Notes under the pieces: model-generated
Database searches by the model: none
Seen by the model: only the letters and a program-made list of their open reading frames with translations
What the model was told of the DNA's origin: nothing
From: Aselliscus stoliczkanus
Lineage: Eukaryota > Chordata > Mammalia > Chiroptera > Hipposideridae
Assembly: GCA_033961575.1 (NCBI GenBank)
Contig: CM066733.1
Location: 104,933,921 to 104,997,920, forward strand
Direction: 5' to 3'
Length of the DNA stretch: 64,000 bases
Position numbers and translations under genes: made by a program
In this document: positions 22,995 through 34,172 of the stretch, piece by piece
Layout of the letters: each line of letters begins with the position of its first letter
How positions within the stretch are numbered: the stretch's first letter is position 1

Positions 22995-23980
22995 GACTTC
23001 CGGTAAAATGGCGCAATAGACAGATGCTGTGCTAACTGCCTCCCAGGATCACACCAAAATTACAAGCAAATTATACAGCAGTCAACCCGGGAACACTGGA
23101 GGAACAGAACCACTAAACGAAGAACTTAAAGAGGAAGCCGCGTCGGGTCTGGTAGGACGGGCGGAGACGAGAGAGGGCAAACCCCGTGAGGGAGGTCCCA
23201 GCCGTGGGAAGCTTGTCTGGTTGGGGGAGAGACCCTCCGGCCGCACACCAAGCTCACCAGCCAGAGCTCCTTTGCCGGGAAGAGGAGTTCTAAGATAGCC
23301 GGCAGTAAATTAGTGAGGACTCTCTCTGCTCAGCTCGGTGAGGCTAAGAGCGGCTGAAGAATCAGTGGGGCCAGCGCCCGGGCGTGCTCGCCGGTGAGCA
23401 CTTACGTGGTTCCTGGTGGAGGGAGTGGCTGTGTGAGCCGGGAGCCTGCGGGGACGGACTGAGCTGAGCACCTTTGGTGCAAAGGCTGGAGGTTTTTGAA
23501 CTGTTCCCGTGGTGCGGAGCCTGCTCGAGAGTGGTGTGGGGAGGACGCCATTTTGCCGGGCTTGGGCCCTCCCACGAGGGATCAGGTCCGAGACCTAATT
23601 GGTCTGGTGGAATTGGCGCAGAAGTACGTGTGCGCGCACGCGCCTGCGGCCTTGGATCCCCACCCTCTGCCTGGCTTATACTGCGTTGCCAGGGAAACGC
23701 TGGGCGGGTGCCCTCTGGCTCAAATTGGCCGCTCACTGAGACCTGGGAGTGCCCAAGCCGCCTGGAGTCCCCACTCAACGCACTCCGCTGACAGAGTTGC
23801 CAGGCTGGTGATTGGTTGTCGGGCTGCTCGGCCTGATCTGTGAGTGGCTGATTGGGACAGGCTGAGACTGGGAGTTTTCCTGGGAGTGTTGGGCCGTGAG
23901 TTGTGTGCCTGCGTCATCCAGCCAGGGCTCTCCTGGTGATCTATCTAATACATCAAAGCAATCCCAGAGCGACAGCCAGA
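22995..23980 (+). promoter_or_regulatory. HAL1/L1-type 5' UTR with internal promoter
   Basis: Markedly GC- and CpG-rich against AT-rich surroundings. A YY1-like word AAAATGGCG lies near +13 (about 23006-23014), where L1 5' UTRs commonly carry one. A second, inverted copy GCCATTTTG lies at about 23548-23556. L1 5' UTRs act as Pol II internal promoters; activity here is inference. A 138-codon antisense open frame (23362-23778) lies inside; I treat it as a by-product of GC richness. Confidence 0.65.
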
Positions 23981-24853
23981 ATGGGGAAACAAAGAAACAT
24001 GTCACAAGTAAAAGATCAGAAGAAACCTCCAGAAATGGAACCAAATGAAACAGAGGGATCCAACCTTTCAGAGACACAGTTTAGGACACTGATGATAAGA
24101 ATGTTTAAGGAACTTAACGAGGACATAAAGAAGGATAGGGAAACCATAAAAAACAACCTGTTAGAACTAAAGAATACAATAACTGAAATGAAGAACACAC
24201 TCGAAGGAATCACCAGTAGAGTAGATGAAGCAGAGAAGCGGATCAGCGATTTGGAAGATAAAATAGCAGAACTCACCCAGTTGGCACAGCAAAAAGACCA
24301 AAGAATAAAAAACAGTGAAAATAGTTTAAGAACCCTATGGGACAAGGTGAAGCACAACCACCTTCGAATCATAGGGATACCAGAAGGAGAAGAGAAGAAG
24401 CAAGGGGTTGAAAATGTATTTGAAAAAATAATGACTGAAAACTTCCCTACCCTGGTGAAGGAAATCAACATACATGCCCAGGAAGTGCAGAGGGTTCCAA
24501 ACAAGCTGAACCCAAACAGGTCCACACCAAGACACATCATAGTTAAAATGGCAAAGGTTAAAGACAGAGACAGAATCCTAGAGGCTGCAAGAGAAAGACA
24601 GCAGGTTACATATAAAGGAACTCCTGTTAGACTAACAGCTGACTTGTCTACAGAAACTCTGCAGGCCAGAAGGGAGTGGCAGGAGATATTCAAAGTGACA
24701 CAAAATAACGGCCTACAACGAAGATTGCTCTACCCAGCATGGCTATCACTTAAAATTGAAGGAGAAATAAAGAGCTTCTCAGAAAAGAAGAAGCTTAAGG
24801 AATTCATTACCACAAAGCCAGCATTGCAAGAAATGTTAAAAGGGCCTTTTTAG
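23981..24853 (+). CDS. L1-type ORF1 protein (HAL1 ORF1p), 290 aa, intact
   Basis: Encodes an RNA-binding nucleic-acid chaperone of the LINE-1 ORF1p family, which coats element RNA as trimers in cytoplasmic RNPs. The start MGKQRNMSQ is chosen over the upstream in-frame GTG at 23903 because other L1 copies, including the one at 63326, begin with the same word. Residues 1-30 are polar and basic. Residues about 31-125 form a heptad-rich coiled coil with the hallmark SRVDEAEKRISDLEDK (79-94). Residues about 127-205 are the RRM-like domain (LRIIGIPEG at 128-136; PRHIIVK at 183-189). Residues 206-288 are the C-terminal domain with VRLTADLSTETLQARREW (216-233) and KPALQEMLK. Length is slightly below the human protein because the extreme C-terminal tail is missing. 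There are no stops or frameshifts. No ORF2 follows. Confidence 0.92.
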   Translation: MGKQRNMSQVKDQKKPPEMEPNETEGSNLSETQFRTLMIRMFKELNEDIKKDRETIKNNLLELKNTITEMKNTLEGITSRVDEAEKRISDLEDKIAELTQLAQQKDQRIKNSENSLRTLWDKVKHNHLRIIGIPEGEEKKQGVENVFEKIMTENFPTLVKEINIHAQEVQRVPNKLNPNRSTPRHIIVKMAKVKDRDRILEAARERQQVTYKGTPVRLTADLSTETLQARREWQEIFKVTQNNGLQRRLLYPAWLSLKIEGEIKSFSEKKKLKEFITTKPALQEMLKGPF

Positions 24854-24931
24854 ACAAAAGAAAGGGATAAAGAAGCTAACCCAGAGAGACAATTTAAGAA
24901 GATTGAAGTCATATCAAGCAGATATAAAAGA

Positions 24932-25070
24932 AAAACTGATGGTTGCTGGCTGGGAGGGAGTGGGGAAGAGGGAGAGGGAGAAGGTTTTGGACAGTGTATG
25001 TGGGACTACAATGTTGCCACAGGGGTATGGGGGCAGTTCTGGGAATGTAATCAATAATGTTGTGAAGAGA
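24932..25070 (+). repeat. HAL1 3' UTR module, copy 1
   Basis: Order of words: ACTGATGGTTGCTGGCTGGG, G-rich tract, GGGACTACAATGTTGCCACAG, GGGGGCAGTTCTGGGAATGT, AATAATGTTGTG. The same order recurs at 25190-25325, so this is a diverged direct repeat inside the 3' UTR. Confidence 0.75.
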
Positions 25071-25078
25071 CTATTATG

Positions 25079-25143
25079 TTGTGAGAAATAAGTCAGTCGG
25101 AGAAGGACCGGTACCATGTGATCTCACTTGTGTGTGGAGTCTG
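25079..25143 (+). pseudogene. Remnant of the L1 ORF2 C-terminus
   Basis: TAAGTCAGTCGGAGAAGGAC...GGTACCATGTGATCTCACTT...GTGTGGAGTC aligns by eye with the last ~20 codons of L1 ORF2 (the Glu-Lys-Asp/Arg-Tyr-His...Ser-Leu-x-Cys-Gly motif). A ~2-base insertion and in-frame stops show that it is not translated. It marks where an L1 3' end was joined. Confidence 0.65.
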
Positions 25144-25189
25144 AAGAGCTGAGTGAACAATCAAAGTAAACAGACTCGTAGATGTAGAG

Positions 25190-25325
25190 GAAACACTGAG
25201 GGTTGCTAGTTGGGAAGGGGGTGGGGATGGGGGGGAAGGGGAAGGGATTAACAGCATAAATAGACAACTACAATATTGCCACAGGGATATGAAACACAGT
25301 TCCGGGAATATAATAATGTTGTAAA
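25190..25325 (+). repeat. HAL1 3' UTR module, copy 2
   Basis: GGGTTGCTAGTTGGGAAGGG, G-rich tract, ACAACTACAATATTGCCACAG, CACAGTTCCGGGAATATAAT, AATGTTGT: the same ordered words as copy 1. This copy sits in the normal L1 position, immediately after the ORF2 remnant. Confidence 0.75.
25203..25247 (+). other. G-rich tract, potential G-quadruplex, in the HAL1 3' UTR
   Basis: Several G-runs of three or more separated by 1-3 bases (GGGAAGGGGGTGGGGATGGG and onward) meet the usual G4 pattern. Polypurine/G4 tracts are a recurring feature of mammalian L1 3' UTRs. Folding is inferred. Confidence 0.6.
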
Positions 25326-25642
25326 AATTTTGTGGCGTGTCAGATAGTCACATGTCTTGTTAGGGAGACCACTTCATGGATGGAGTAGAGGCTTGATCAC
25401 TGCACTGTACACCTGAAGCTGATGTTGTATAGTATTGTATGCCAACTACAACTGAATATGTGGATGGTCACGGGATGTGGAGTATACTGTGGAGGGGAGT
25501 CAGGGGAGTTGTGATGGATATGTATGATATGGGGGGTGAGTGAGGTGGCGAACTGGGGGAGGGGGGTTTTCACTTTTGGGGGTAAAGAGTATAACTATTG
25601 CATTGTGTTGTACACCTGAAACAAAAAAAGAAAAAAAAATGG

Positions 25643-27925
25643 ACTCACCTTCCCAGTTCACATGTAATTTTTAGCACTACTCTGATTATTAGACCTTAGT
25701 AATTATTTTTATAAAAATTAAAAGGGGCAAATAATATTATTTTTGCTACCCAATCCATAGCAATGTTTCCCACCTAGTATTTTCATGTCAGCTGCATAGG
25801 ATATTTGTGGGTAATTCAAACTTCATTGCAGCAAACTTGAAGTTACTGCCAAAGCCTTTCTGTAGTAATAGGACAGGAAGCATTATTTGAAATATGAAGG
25901 CCATTGTCTGGAGTTCAAATATCTATTTTGAACCAACATTCAATTTTAATGTAAATCAATTTGACACCATAATAGGTTTCAAGTCATAGTAAAATACACC
26001 TGACATACCACATATCTCAGAATTAGGCAATGTGTATACACTGTGACTATGCTATTGTTTAAAAATACATAATAAAACTTGCAGATCTAAGAAGGTAGCC
26101 TAAAGGAGAGCACCTTGCCTGGACATTGACCATGCTGTTGACTAGCTGCTCCATTGAGCTCATCAAAGTAATCAATTAATCACCCCAGAGCTTCAGGAGG
26201 ATTTGCAGCTGTGACTGTCCTAGGTTCTGGAAATGCCAGTCTTGTGCCCTATAGAAGCTGCTGCTGCTGGTGCTGTCTCCTCTAGCATTTTAGAAATGAA
26301 AAACTGATGGAGGCTGAGGAAAGGTGGCTTGGCTCAGATAATAGCTCTTACCTTCATCAATGCAGGTGAGTGATCTTGACTTCCCTAGCCCTTTGCTCGA
26401 AACGATTCATTTTGATGACCACAGCTCCACCTCTGCCACCCATTGACCTTCTCTTTGCCCTCTTTTACAATGTCCTTCAATGCAAGAAATAAAACATTTA
26501 GAACAATGCCACGCATCATCTCCCATTTTCATCAAATGTTTCACTTCATGAAATGCTACCCATTAGAATACCCTAAATCAAAGAGAAGTGATAATTTGGA
26601 TTACTCAAAAAAGCATGTTGATTTTTCTCATTTGTCTTTATTCTGTAATGAGATTTTTCCCTGATCTGATGTTGAACTAGAACTTTCTGCCCACCAAATA
26701 AGGTCAGATTCAATCACAAATTATGTTATATAGTCATGGAAATCAGAGCACTTGTTTTCACAGGCAGGCTCTCAAATATCCAAATCTTAAATTGGCCAAA
26801 TTTATTTCTTTAATAAATGTTTGTTGATTTGTTTTCAACTAAACTGAATGAAGAAATGCAAATGATCTCTTACTTATTGTTACCATCTGTAAACTACTTA
26901 GTCTCTAACCAATAGAAAGACAAAAGGAGAAAACACATTCATCATTCTTTGCCCATTAGTTGAGGGGAAAACTTTATTAGTTTATTATTAACTATATTAT
27001 TTGCAGATAGGAAGATTTGAGTCATATCTTACAAATATATTTAACCCCCCAAATAGAAATTAGTAGGGACAAAAGAAAACTCTATAATCCATAGACTTTG
27101 GAAATTTTATTATGAGTTCAAAGAAAAATTTTGTGAAAATTAGAAGCATAAACAATATTATTTTTGCTGCCTAGCTTTAATTCTATTATGGATACAAAAG
27201 GAGGAGCAGTCACATCCATAAACGGGCACTTCGTTTTTGAAATGTTTTAACATGATGAGAGAGGGGAGAACATATAATGTAAAAATGGGCTACTTGACAC
27301 AAACAGAGAAGAGCTTAACTAGAGCCACCATGGGAATGTTTTTGATTTCAAGCAATGTGGGAGTGGTTTTCTGAAAATACGCAGTGGAGTTTGCCAGGAT
27401 ATACCAACCTGAGAAATAAAATTAAAAGGTGGCCTAACAATAGTAATGGTTTTTAAAACTTGTAATTTCTATATTTGCAAGTTGCATGAGTGAAGTCACT
27501 AAAGCTTCAGACCTCCCATCAACCCCAGTAGTTTCCATAATGAAGATCACCTGTTATACACCCTCCATCCCTTTGATGTTCCAGGAACTCGCAGTGTGGC
27601 TGTCCCAGTCATCATCTCTTTGGCAATAGCCTTTTCATCCAGTGACAACACCCTCTGGCCTCTGATATGAATCCACCTCTCCAGGAATGGTCCTAGAGAT
27701 GCCTCCTCTCCACTGAGCACTCTGCCGAGGTAAGGAGGGCCTTTTCCTAATCAGGGGTGAAATTCTTTTGACCAGTGAACACAAGGCAACTGAGGGTTGT
27801 CAGTCTCCCATAGAGGCCCCAGCATTGAAACCCTTTAATTTGACTCATTCTTTCCATTTATTACAGCAAACCATTTCCTTAGGAAATGTATGCGTTTTTC
27901 TGCAAGGGTTATATCAGAGAATTAT
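25643..27925. other. Unassigned AT-rich non-coding DNA
   Basis: No gene and no confidently classified repeat. The stretch at about 26100-26300 is less AT-rich and may be unique or conserved; nothing coding is seen. Confidence 0.5.
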
Positions 27926-28400
27926 TCATTCATTCATTCATTCATTCATTCATTATGCAACATCTATTTAGAACCTACTATGTGCCAATCCCTACTCATA
28001 TCATTGAATAAGACAGACATAACCCCTCCTCGAAAGCTTGTTTTGCTAATGAGAGGCAGGTAGGAAACAAATAGATTAACATAATTCCAGTAGTGATACG
28101 TGCAATGTAGAGAGAAAATCTAGGTAAGAATGGAGAAAAATGAGGGGATAAACCTGTAGCATCTTTCAATAGGTGGACAGGGAGAGCATTGCTGATCTCT
28201 GAACGTCATTAGTTCTGCGGTCTGGGGAAGGGCAGGTGGCATCATGCTTGCTGTGTTTGAGAAACTGAAGGTAAATTAGTGGCTGGAGAATAGCAAAGGG
28301 GTGTGCAAAATGAGCTCAGAACAGTAGGTCCAGGCCAGATCATTTAGGGCCTAACAGGTCATGGTAAGGAGTTTGGCTCTCAGCTGTTCTCTCATACTAT
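27926..28400 (-). repeat. L2 LINE 3' end with expanded (TTCA)n
   Basis: A (TTCA)n run at 27926-27953 is the antisense L2 3' terminal tandem repeat, expanded. It is followed by AACCTACTATGTGCCAATCCC, ATTGAATAAGACAGACATAACCCC, and further in by CAGGCCAGATCATTTAGGGC, CTAACAGGTCATGGTAAGGAGTTTGG, the antisense L2 3' UTR in order. Confidence 0.85.
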
Positions 28401-30289
28401 TGTAAAAGAAGTGAAAATATCCACTGAAAAGAGAATTTGCTAATAGGTCACGTACCGATGCATGGATGACATATGGAGCAATTGTCAGACTTAGTAATGG
28501 CCACACATTAGCAATTTTTAGAAAATGTATAAAGACCTCATCCTAGGTACAAATCAGCTGATGTTCCTATAGGGGAAAAACTGCAAGAAAAAGAATAGAA
28601 ATAAATTTATGTCATTTCTCAGTGCTTTGTTAGAGCCAAAAGATAATATTATACATTTTAGCTTTTCCGGAGCAAGGTTATATGCATCAGTCTCTGAACT
28701 GATGTATGAAACTGTGATTTCTACAAAATGTGTCATATAAAGTCAAAGTTTCAATTTAATTAAGCAATGCATGTCAATATCATTGAAAAAAAGTGTGCCA
28801 ATATGTAATACCAAGATGTATTTTGGGTTAAGTTATCCCCTCAAAGGAGTAAGTCATGATTTCAACTACTCTTGCAAAAAGGGGATTTTTAAATAAAGCA
28901 TGTCTTTGGTCAAATTTTGTCCCATTAACTGCTACTTATGCCTATGTATAAATGTTATGTATAAACTATTCTTCAAAAAGTTTGGGATAATTGGGGAAAG
29001 GGACATAAATTTTGAATTATTATTTCCTCTAAGACTTCATTGCCATTTGGAAAGCCAATAAGTAACAACAAATGCACTGAGGTACCATAAGAACTTTACT
29101 ACAATATTAAACCAATGGGTATTTAGAAGGAGAAATTTAATCCACATGTCTTGATTAACTGACAATTAACTAATCATTTATAAAAGCCATTCGATGTCCA
29201 AAATGTCTTGTAAAATTTTTATAAGCTTTGTTTCTTTGAAACAAAACGACCTATTATTGTAAACAAAACTGAAAGGCACATCTACTTTAACAAAAAAAAA
29301 CAAACAAAAAACAAAGCAACAAAGACAAAAGCCATTCAACAGCATGATGAAAATTTTTCACTACTGAACTCTCTCAAATTGTGCATAGGACTTCAAAAAG
29401 AGACAGTATCCCATTTGAGAACTGCGCACATTGGCAATTCTCTGTTTTGGCCCAGATATGGCTCACTGGACAATTACATTTTATCCACTCATTTATGATT
29501 GGATGGGTAGGGCATGGAACAAAAACTTAATTGTTAAATGCAGACAGATGCTATGACTGACTCACCCCCTCAAACAACTACAATACTCCTACTCTCAGAC
29601 CTGACTGTGATCTTAGACCATCACAATAAGACTGAGACATTTCTGACAGAGAGCTAAATTAAAAATTTCCCAAATAGATATATAGAAAAATTAGAGTTCC
29701 TCTTTCCTTTAAACTATGTGAAACAAAGTAGGAAGTGTTAACTTCACTAAGCATGAGACTTCACAGTAGATGAGTAGATGGGCCTAACCAACTCTAAAAT
29801 ATAATAATCTTCTTGTGAGTGGTTTAAAAATGGGAAAACATATTGTTGTCTGTCCCCTAGGTGGCCTGGGCAAAGAAACAATACAGGTGTATAAATTATA
29901 CAAGTTGGTTAATCTTTTCAAATGTAAAGAATTTGACTGCCAAACATTTCATGACTCATCATTTAGAACCTAATAATTGCATATGTTTTTGGTAAAGGAT
30001 AAATGTGAAATTTAACACTAAATGTCCCTATATTTCTAAAATAATGTATATAAAAAGATGTTTTTAACACCGAAGTTTTTACTGTATATGTTGAAAGCAT
30101 TTGCAATTCTTTAGAAATCTAAAAATACTATTTTCAAAAATTATTATAGAACAAATTCTTATTCATTGTAGAAAAATTAGAAGATACCAATAAATTTAGA
30201 GAAATAAACTCAAATTCACCTTATTCAAAAATAAATCCAGATAATAACCTAATCACCATTTTAACTACCTCTCTATAGTAATCATTATT
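28401..30289. other. Unassigned AT-rich non-coding DNA
   Basis: No gene. An A/C-rich low-complexity run lies at about 29290-29325. Confidence 0.5.
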
Positions 30290-30326
30290 AATATATATAT
30301 ATATATATAAATATATATATACAGAT
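30290..30326. repeat. (TA)n microsatellite
   Basis: Alternating TA over about 36 bp with small interruptions. Confidence 0.9.
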
Positions 30327-30535
30327 ATATGTCTAGACTCTTTTCCATGCATATTTATAAATGTAGTTTTTCTTACAAATATAGGATGTTACTTAAGTGT
30401 TGTAAATGTATTTTTTCATTCATTTCAGTCTCTCAGCAAATATTAATGAGTGCTGGCTACTACAAGCCAGGTAGGTAGAGAAGAGTAAAAAAACAGACAT
30501 ACAAGTATACCTGTACTGTTGCTGCTTAGAGAATA

Positions 30536-30536
<1 letters not shown>

Positions 30537-30585
<49 letters not shown>
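30537..30585. repeat. (CA)n microsatellite
   Basis: More than 20 CA units, nearly pure. Confidence 0.95.
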
Positions 30586-30588
<3 letters not shown>

Positions 30589-32467
30589 CACACTCAACAC
30601 TTGCACATAGAAAGATTAATGCAATAATTACAAATTGAACTAACCAGTTTTAAACAATCAAGCAAGGACCTCAGGTGGGAAACGCAGAGACTGGGGTGGA
30701 AATGATGAAGAGATCTATTTTCAGAAGAGATGATCAGGTTGACAGAGGAGCTCCTGTGAGGGATGCCCATATTGTGAACATATTTCCATATCAATAAAGA
30801 TAACTACAATTCCATTCTTAATGTTGCCTAGTAACTCATCAAATTGTACAACACTATCTAGTGTTAAGATATCTCTGACTGGTTTGTCTTTGCAAACATA
30901 TTTTGTGCGCTTGTCTGATCCACTCTTTAGAGCAAATCATTGTACTTATGCTACAGGGTCGAAATTGCCTTACTATAACTTAGGTGTGTAAAAAAAAAAG
31001 AACTTTTTTCTTTCTTACTCCTTATGTTCATTTTCTTATCTTTCTTAGAATTGATGTTCTTGTTGAGGAATCTCTATTCGCACTCAATAGTTGAAAAACC
31101 TTAAATTAGATGATTAATCTAGTAACTAGTTTAACTCAGTCCTTTTAAAGCATGAATATACTCAATTCAAAATTCAAACCACCTATCTAGGTAATATGTC
31201 TTTTCTGAGGTTTTTAAAACTTGCCCTCCTCCTTCCCAAGGTGGCATCTGGGTACAGCAGGACAGCTTGTGTATGGGGATAGCTCTATCGGGCAAGGTCC
31301 TCATCCTACTGGTCTCTGAGCACCAGCCTGCAGTTGTGCATCCCCCTCTGTGGAGTCTGCAGCTGATTAAACCCTTGATCTCTTCCCAGTGACAGGTCTG
31401 GGAGTCTGCCTACGTTCCACCCTCAGCACACTGGTATTCACCTTCTGAATTCACCTTTAGGTTGCCTCGTTGCCTGCTACTATCATGATGCCTTGGAACA
31501 TGCATGACTTTAATTCTCATTTGTACTCAGAATTTTTCCCTGGGCCTATGATAACCTCAGGCTCATTGCCAGCTATGTGCAGCCTGTGGAGACCTGCCCC
31601 CTCTCTGTTTGAAGCCAGCCACATTGCCATTTCTACTCTCTATTGGCACAGGATACTGCAAGGTTCCTGAAAAGAGCACATTAAAAACAGCACATGCTTG
31701 GCTTCCCATTCAAAACACCCCCTTTCTGTGATGTTAGAACCTGAAGGGTAGAAATAAGGACTTTGGCATTTGACTCCTTGCCTTCCCTCCCTTTCTTTCT
31801 GGCTTTGCCTCTCAAGCCCCTGGGAAGGTTTACATAATAGTCTAGATTTTTTCCTGTTTTATCACCTACTCTGTGGTCAGAACTTTAAGAGCTGACTCAT
31901 TGAAATGTACAAACTTTTCCTATTTTTCATTAAAGTCTGGCTTTTGGAAATCAAAATCACTTGTTTTTAGGCTATCAATTTACTATGGATTCAATCACCT
32001 CTATTTTGAGATTTAAAGTCAAGAAATGATTCCCTTGTTCTTGGCAGACCTCAACCCCACTTCCACATGGCAATAGAATTCCAGCAATCCATTGGGTGGA
32101 GCACCTGCCAACAACTCTAAAAAGGGGATTGCCATAAAACACACTGGTTTCTTGTCTCAAAAATGTGTTCCTGATATCACTAGAAATGAAATTATTGAGT
32201 CAAAGGAAATCTATTCATTATAAAGTTGGAGGTGTTTTGGCTCTGATCATTTTCATTCTAATCTTAGCAATTATTCCTTAAAGACTTTTAATACATGTTA
32301 CTAAATCATCCTCTAAGAGCATGTAATGAATGTCCTTTTAAAAACACTAAAATGTGTTAATATTAAAAAAATGGGTATTAACGTGTTTTAATATTTGTCA
32401 AATTGATAAATAACAAATAGTATATCACTGCTTTAATTGCTAAAATGTATGAACAAATTTGATAGTT
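30586..32467. other. Unassigned non-coding DNA
   Basis: The part at about 31220-31680 is less AT-rich (CCTCCTTCCCAAGGTGGCAT onward) and could be an old LTR or unique DNA. I could not classify it. No gene. Confidence 0.4.
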
Positions 32468-32660
32468 ATATTTATTCATTCATTTGATGAATATGTGTAG
32501 GGTTCCATATGTGTGTTACATAATGGAAAAAATCCACAAAGCTGACTCTAGGATTTATATACTTAAGAGGTTCACAGTCTATGGGAGAAAGCTTGTAAAT
32601 AGATAATTACTTCTGGGCACCAAAATGAAAAATGACAGGAATGGGTAATAACACATTAAA
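32468..32660 (-). repeat. L2 LINE 3'-end fossil
   Basis: Antisense L2: TATTCATTCATTTGATGAAT, GGTTCCATATGTGTGTTACATAATGG and AAGAGGTTCACAGTCTATGG correspond to the 3' terminal repeat and following UTR words. Confidence 0.6.
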
Positions 32661-33744
32661 TGTTTTTTAAAAGTTCATGAGTCCTAACTAATACTTCAAT
32701 ATATTGAAAGCTTTTTTTTTTAGAGAGGGAAAAAAGAAAACACTGTCTTTATTAAAATGTTTAAAAGCCAACTAATAAATGTAGAAGAAATGATAGAAAC
32801 AGAAAGTCATCATTTTATCAGAACTATAAAAATAATTTATTCAGTTAGGATCATTTTGGATGCTAGAATCATTGAATGAAAGCTTGTTGGGAGCAGTAAA
32901 TGGAGAAATTGAGTTGAGAGACACTATCTTACTAAATTATCAAATTTAACAGTAATAGGAAAAAACTAACAGTATGTGCCTTTGATGTGATTCAATGAGG
33001 AATACATAACATCATCTATGTACTATTCTTGCCCAAAATGTTTAATCTAAATTAATCATGCAGAAAAATTCAAGTCAGGCAAATTGAAATATAGGGACAT
33101 TCTGAAAATAGTTATCCAAGTTCTTAAAAAATGACAACACAAAAGCTCCCTCTCCATCTGCCTCCATTTCGCCAAAAGAGTAGGAAACTATTCTAGCTTA
33201 AAGAAGACAAAAGAGCTATAACAGCTAAATATGATGAGTGACTGACTATTCATTGGATCCTTAATCCAAAGAAAAACACAAAAATAGTATAAAGGAAATT
33301 ATTAGGCAATGGGAGAATATTTGAATAGGAACAAGCATATAGATGATAGTGTTAACACTGATCACAGTGCATCTTTAGCTCTCCAGAGTCCCTCTACACT
33401 GGCTGTGACTGGGGATGAGGTGGAGCCTGGCAGAAGGGACATTGGTGGTGGAGACTGGATAGTGGGGCCTGAAGTTGGAGCAAAAATCTTATGTTAACAC
33501 TCTCTGGGTTCTCACAGATTGTTCTAAGGGGTCCTGTCTGCTTAGTAGGTGAAAACAAGAGCCAAAAAGCAGAGATCATAAGTACCAGTACTGACAGCAC
33601 ATTACCAACTTGGTCATCTTTCTTCAATTACCCACTTCACCCTCTTTGCATCTTTTTCTTCCTAAGGAATTTTGCTAACTTGAGGAAACATTGATAGTAC
33701 CAATAATAATTTACATCAGTTTGTTTCCCATGTTTTTTGGTCTG
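32661..33744. other. Unassigned non-coding DNA
   Basis: No gene or classified repeat seen. Confidence 0.5.
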
Positions 33745-33990
33745 CATATTTATAATTATTCAAGAACTTTTCCTGAGTGCCTACTCTGGACCAAGGACAA
33801 TCATAGGTGTTAGAGAGAAGGCAAAGAACATAACAGAAAAAAAAAAATCTACTCAAAACCCTACACCCACTCTCATAGAGCTTAGATTCTACTGGAAATA
33901 GATAATATAGCAAAAAGTGAATAATATTTTAGATGGTGATAAATGATATTAATAGAAATCTAGCAAAATGAGAGGAGAGCCCATTTTGCT
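33745..33990 (-). repeat. L2 LINE 3'-end fossil
   Basis: Antisense L2: CCTGAGTGCCTACTCTGGAC, TCATAGGTGTTAGAGAGAAGG, CTCTCATAGAGCTTAGATTC, GGTGATAAATGATATTAATAG in the expected order. Confidence 0.75.
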
Positions 33991-34038
33991 TAGTCCTCTC
34001 TTTGGGAATAGTAGTTCTTAACTACAAAAACATACCTA

Positions 34039-34172
34039 AGGGCTGGCCGAGTGGCTCAGTTTGTTAAGAGCTCACTCAAGAGTGTGAGCTGAGCTCTGAG
34101 CAACAGCAGTTCGATGCCCAGCCTGAAATGAGCTGCCACTGGCAGGATGGCTCAGCTAAAAAAAACAACAAC
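34039..34172 (+). mobile_element. tRNA-headed SINE, 'GAGCTCAC' subtype
   Basis: Starts GGGCTGGCCGAGTGGCTCAG, with a B-box GGTTCGATGCC-like word (here AGTTCGATGCC), and ends GGCAGGATGGCTCAGC plus an AAC-rich tail. The duplication AACATACCTA lies at 34029-34038 and 34173-34182. It shares the first ~25 bases with the other SINEs, then diverges. Confidence 0.9.

Larger units (their letters stand above)
22995..25634 (+). mobile_element. Near full-length half-L1 (HAL1-type) retroelement
   Basis: About 2.64 kb. It opens with the L1-type start GACTTCCGGTAAAATGGCGC, continues with a GC-rich 5' UTR of about 985 bp, an intact L1 ORF1 (23981-24853), and then passes within about 80 bp into L1 3' UTR sequence ending GTACACCTGAAAC and an A-rich tail. 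The roughly 3.8-kb ORF2 of normal L1 is absent except for a tail remnant. A possible short target duplication AAAAATGG lies at 22987-22994 and 25635-25642, partly confounded by the A tail. This matches the known HAL1 design, in which ORF1p is encoded in cis and reverse transcriptase must come from L1. The alternative, a private internal deletion of one full-length L1, is weakened by the duplicated 3' UTR structure. No recognised repeat interrupts it and the ORF is open, so insertion is recent. Confidence 0.85.

Noticed and set aside
24016..24693. 225-codon minus-strand open frame
   Set aside because: It lies exactly antisense to the intact HAL1 ORF1; no independent domain or conservation argument.
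30537..30585. Regular repeats that might suggest a CRISPR-like array
   Set aside because: Pure dinucleotide microsatellite; there are no spacers, and the genome is mammalian.
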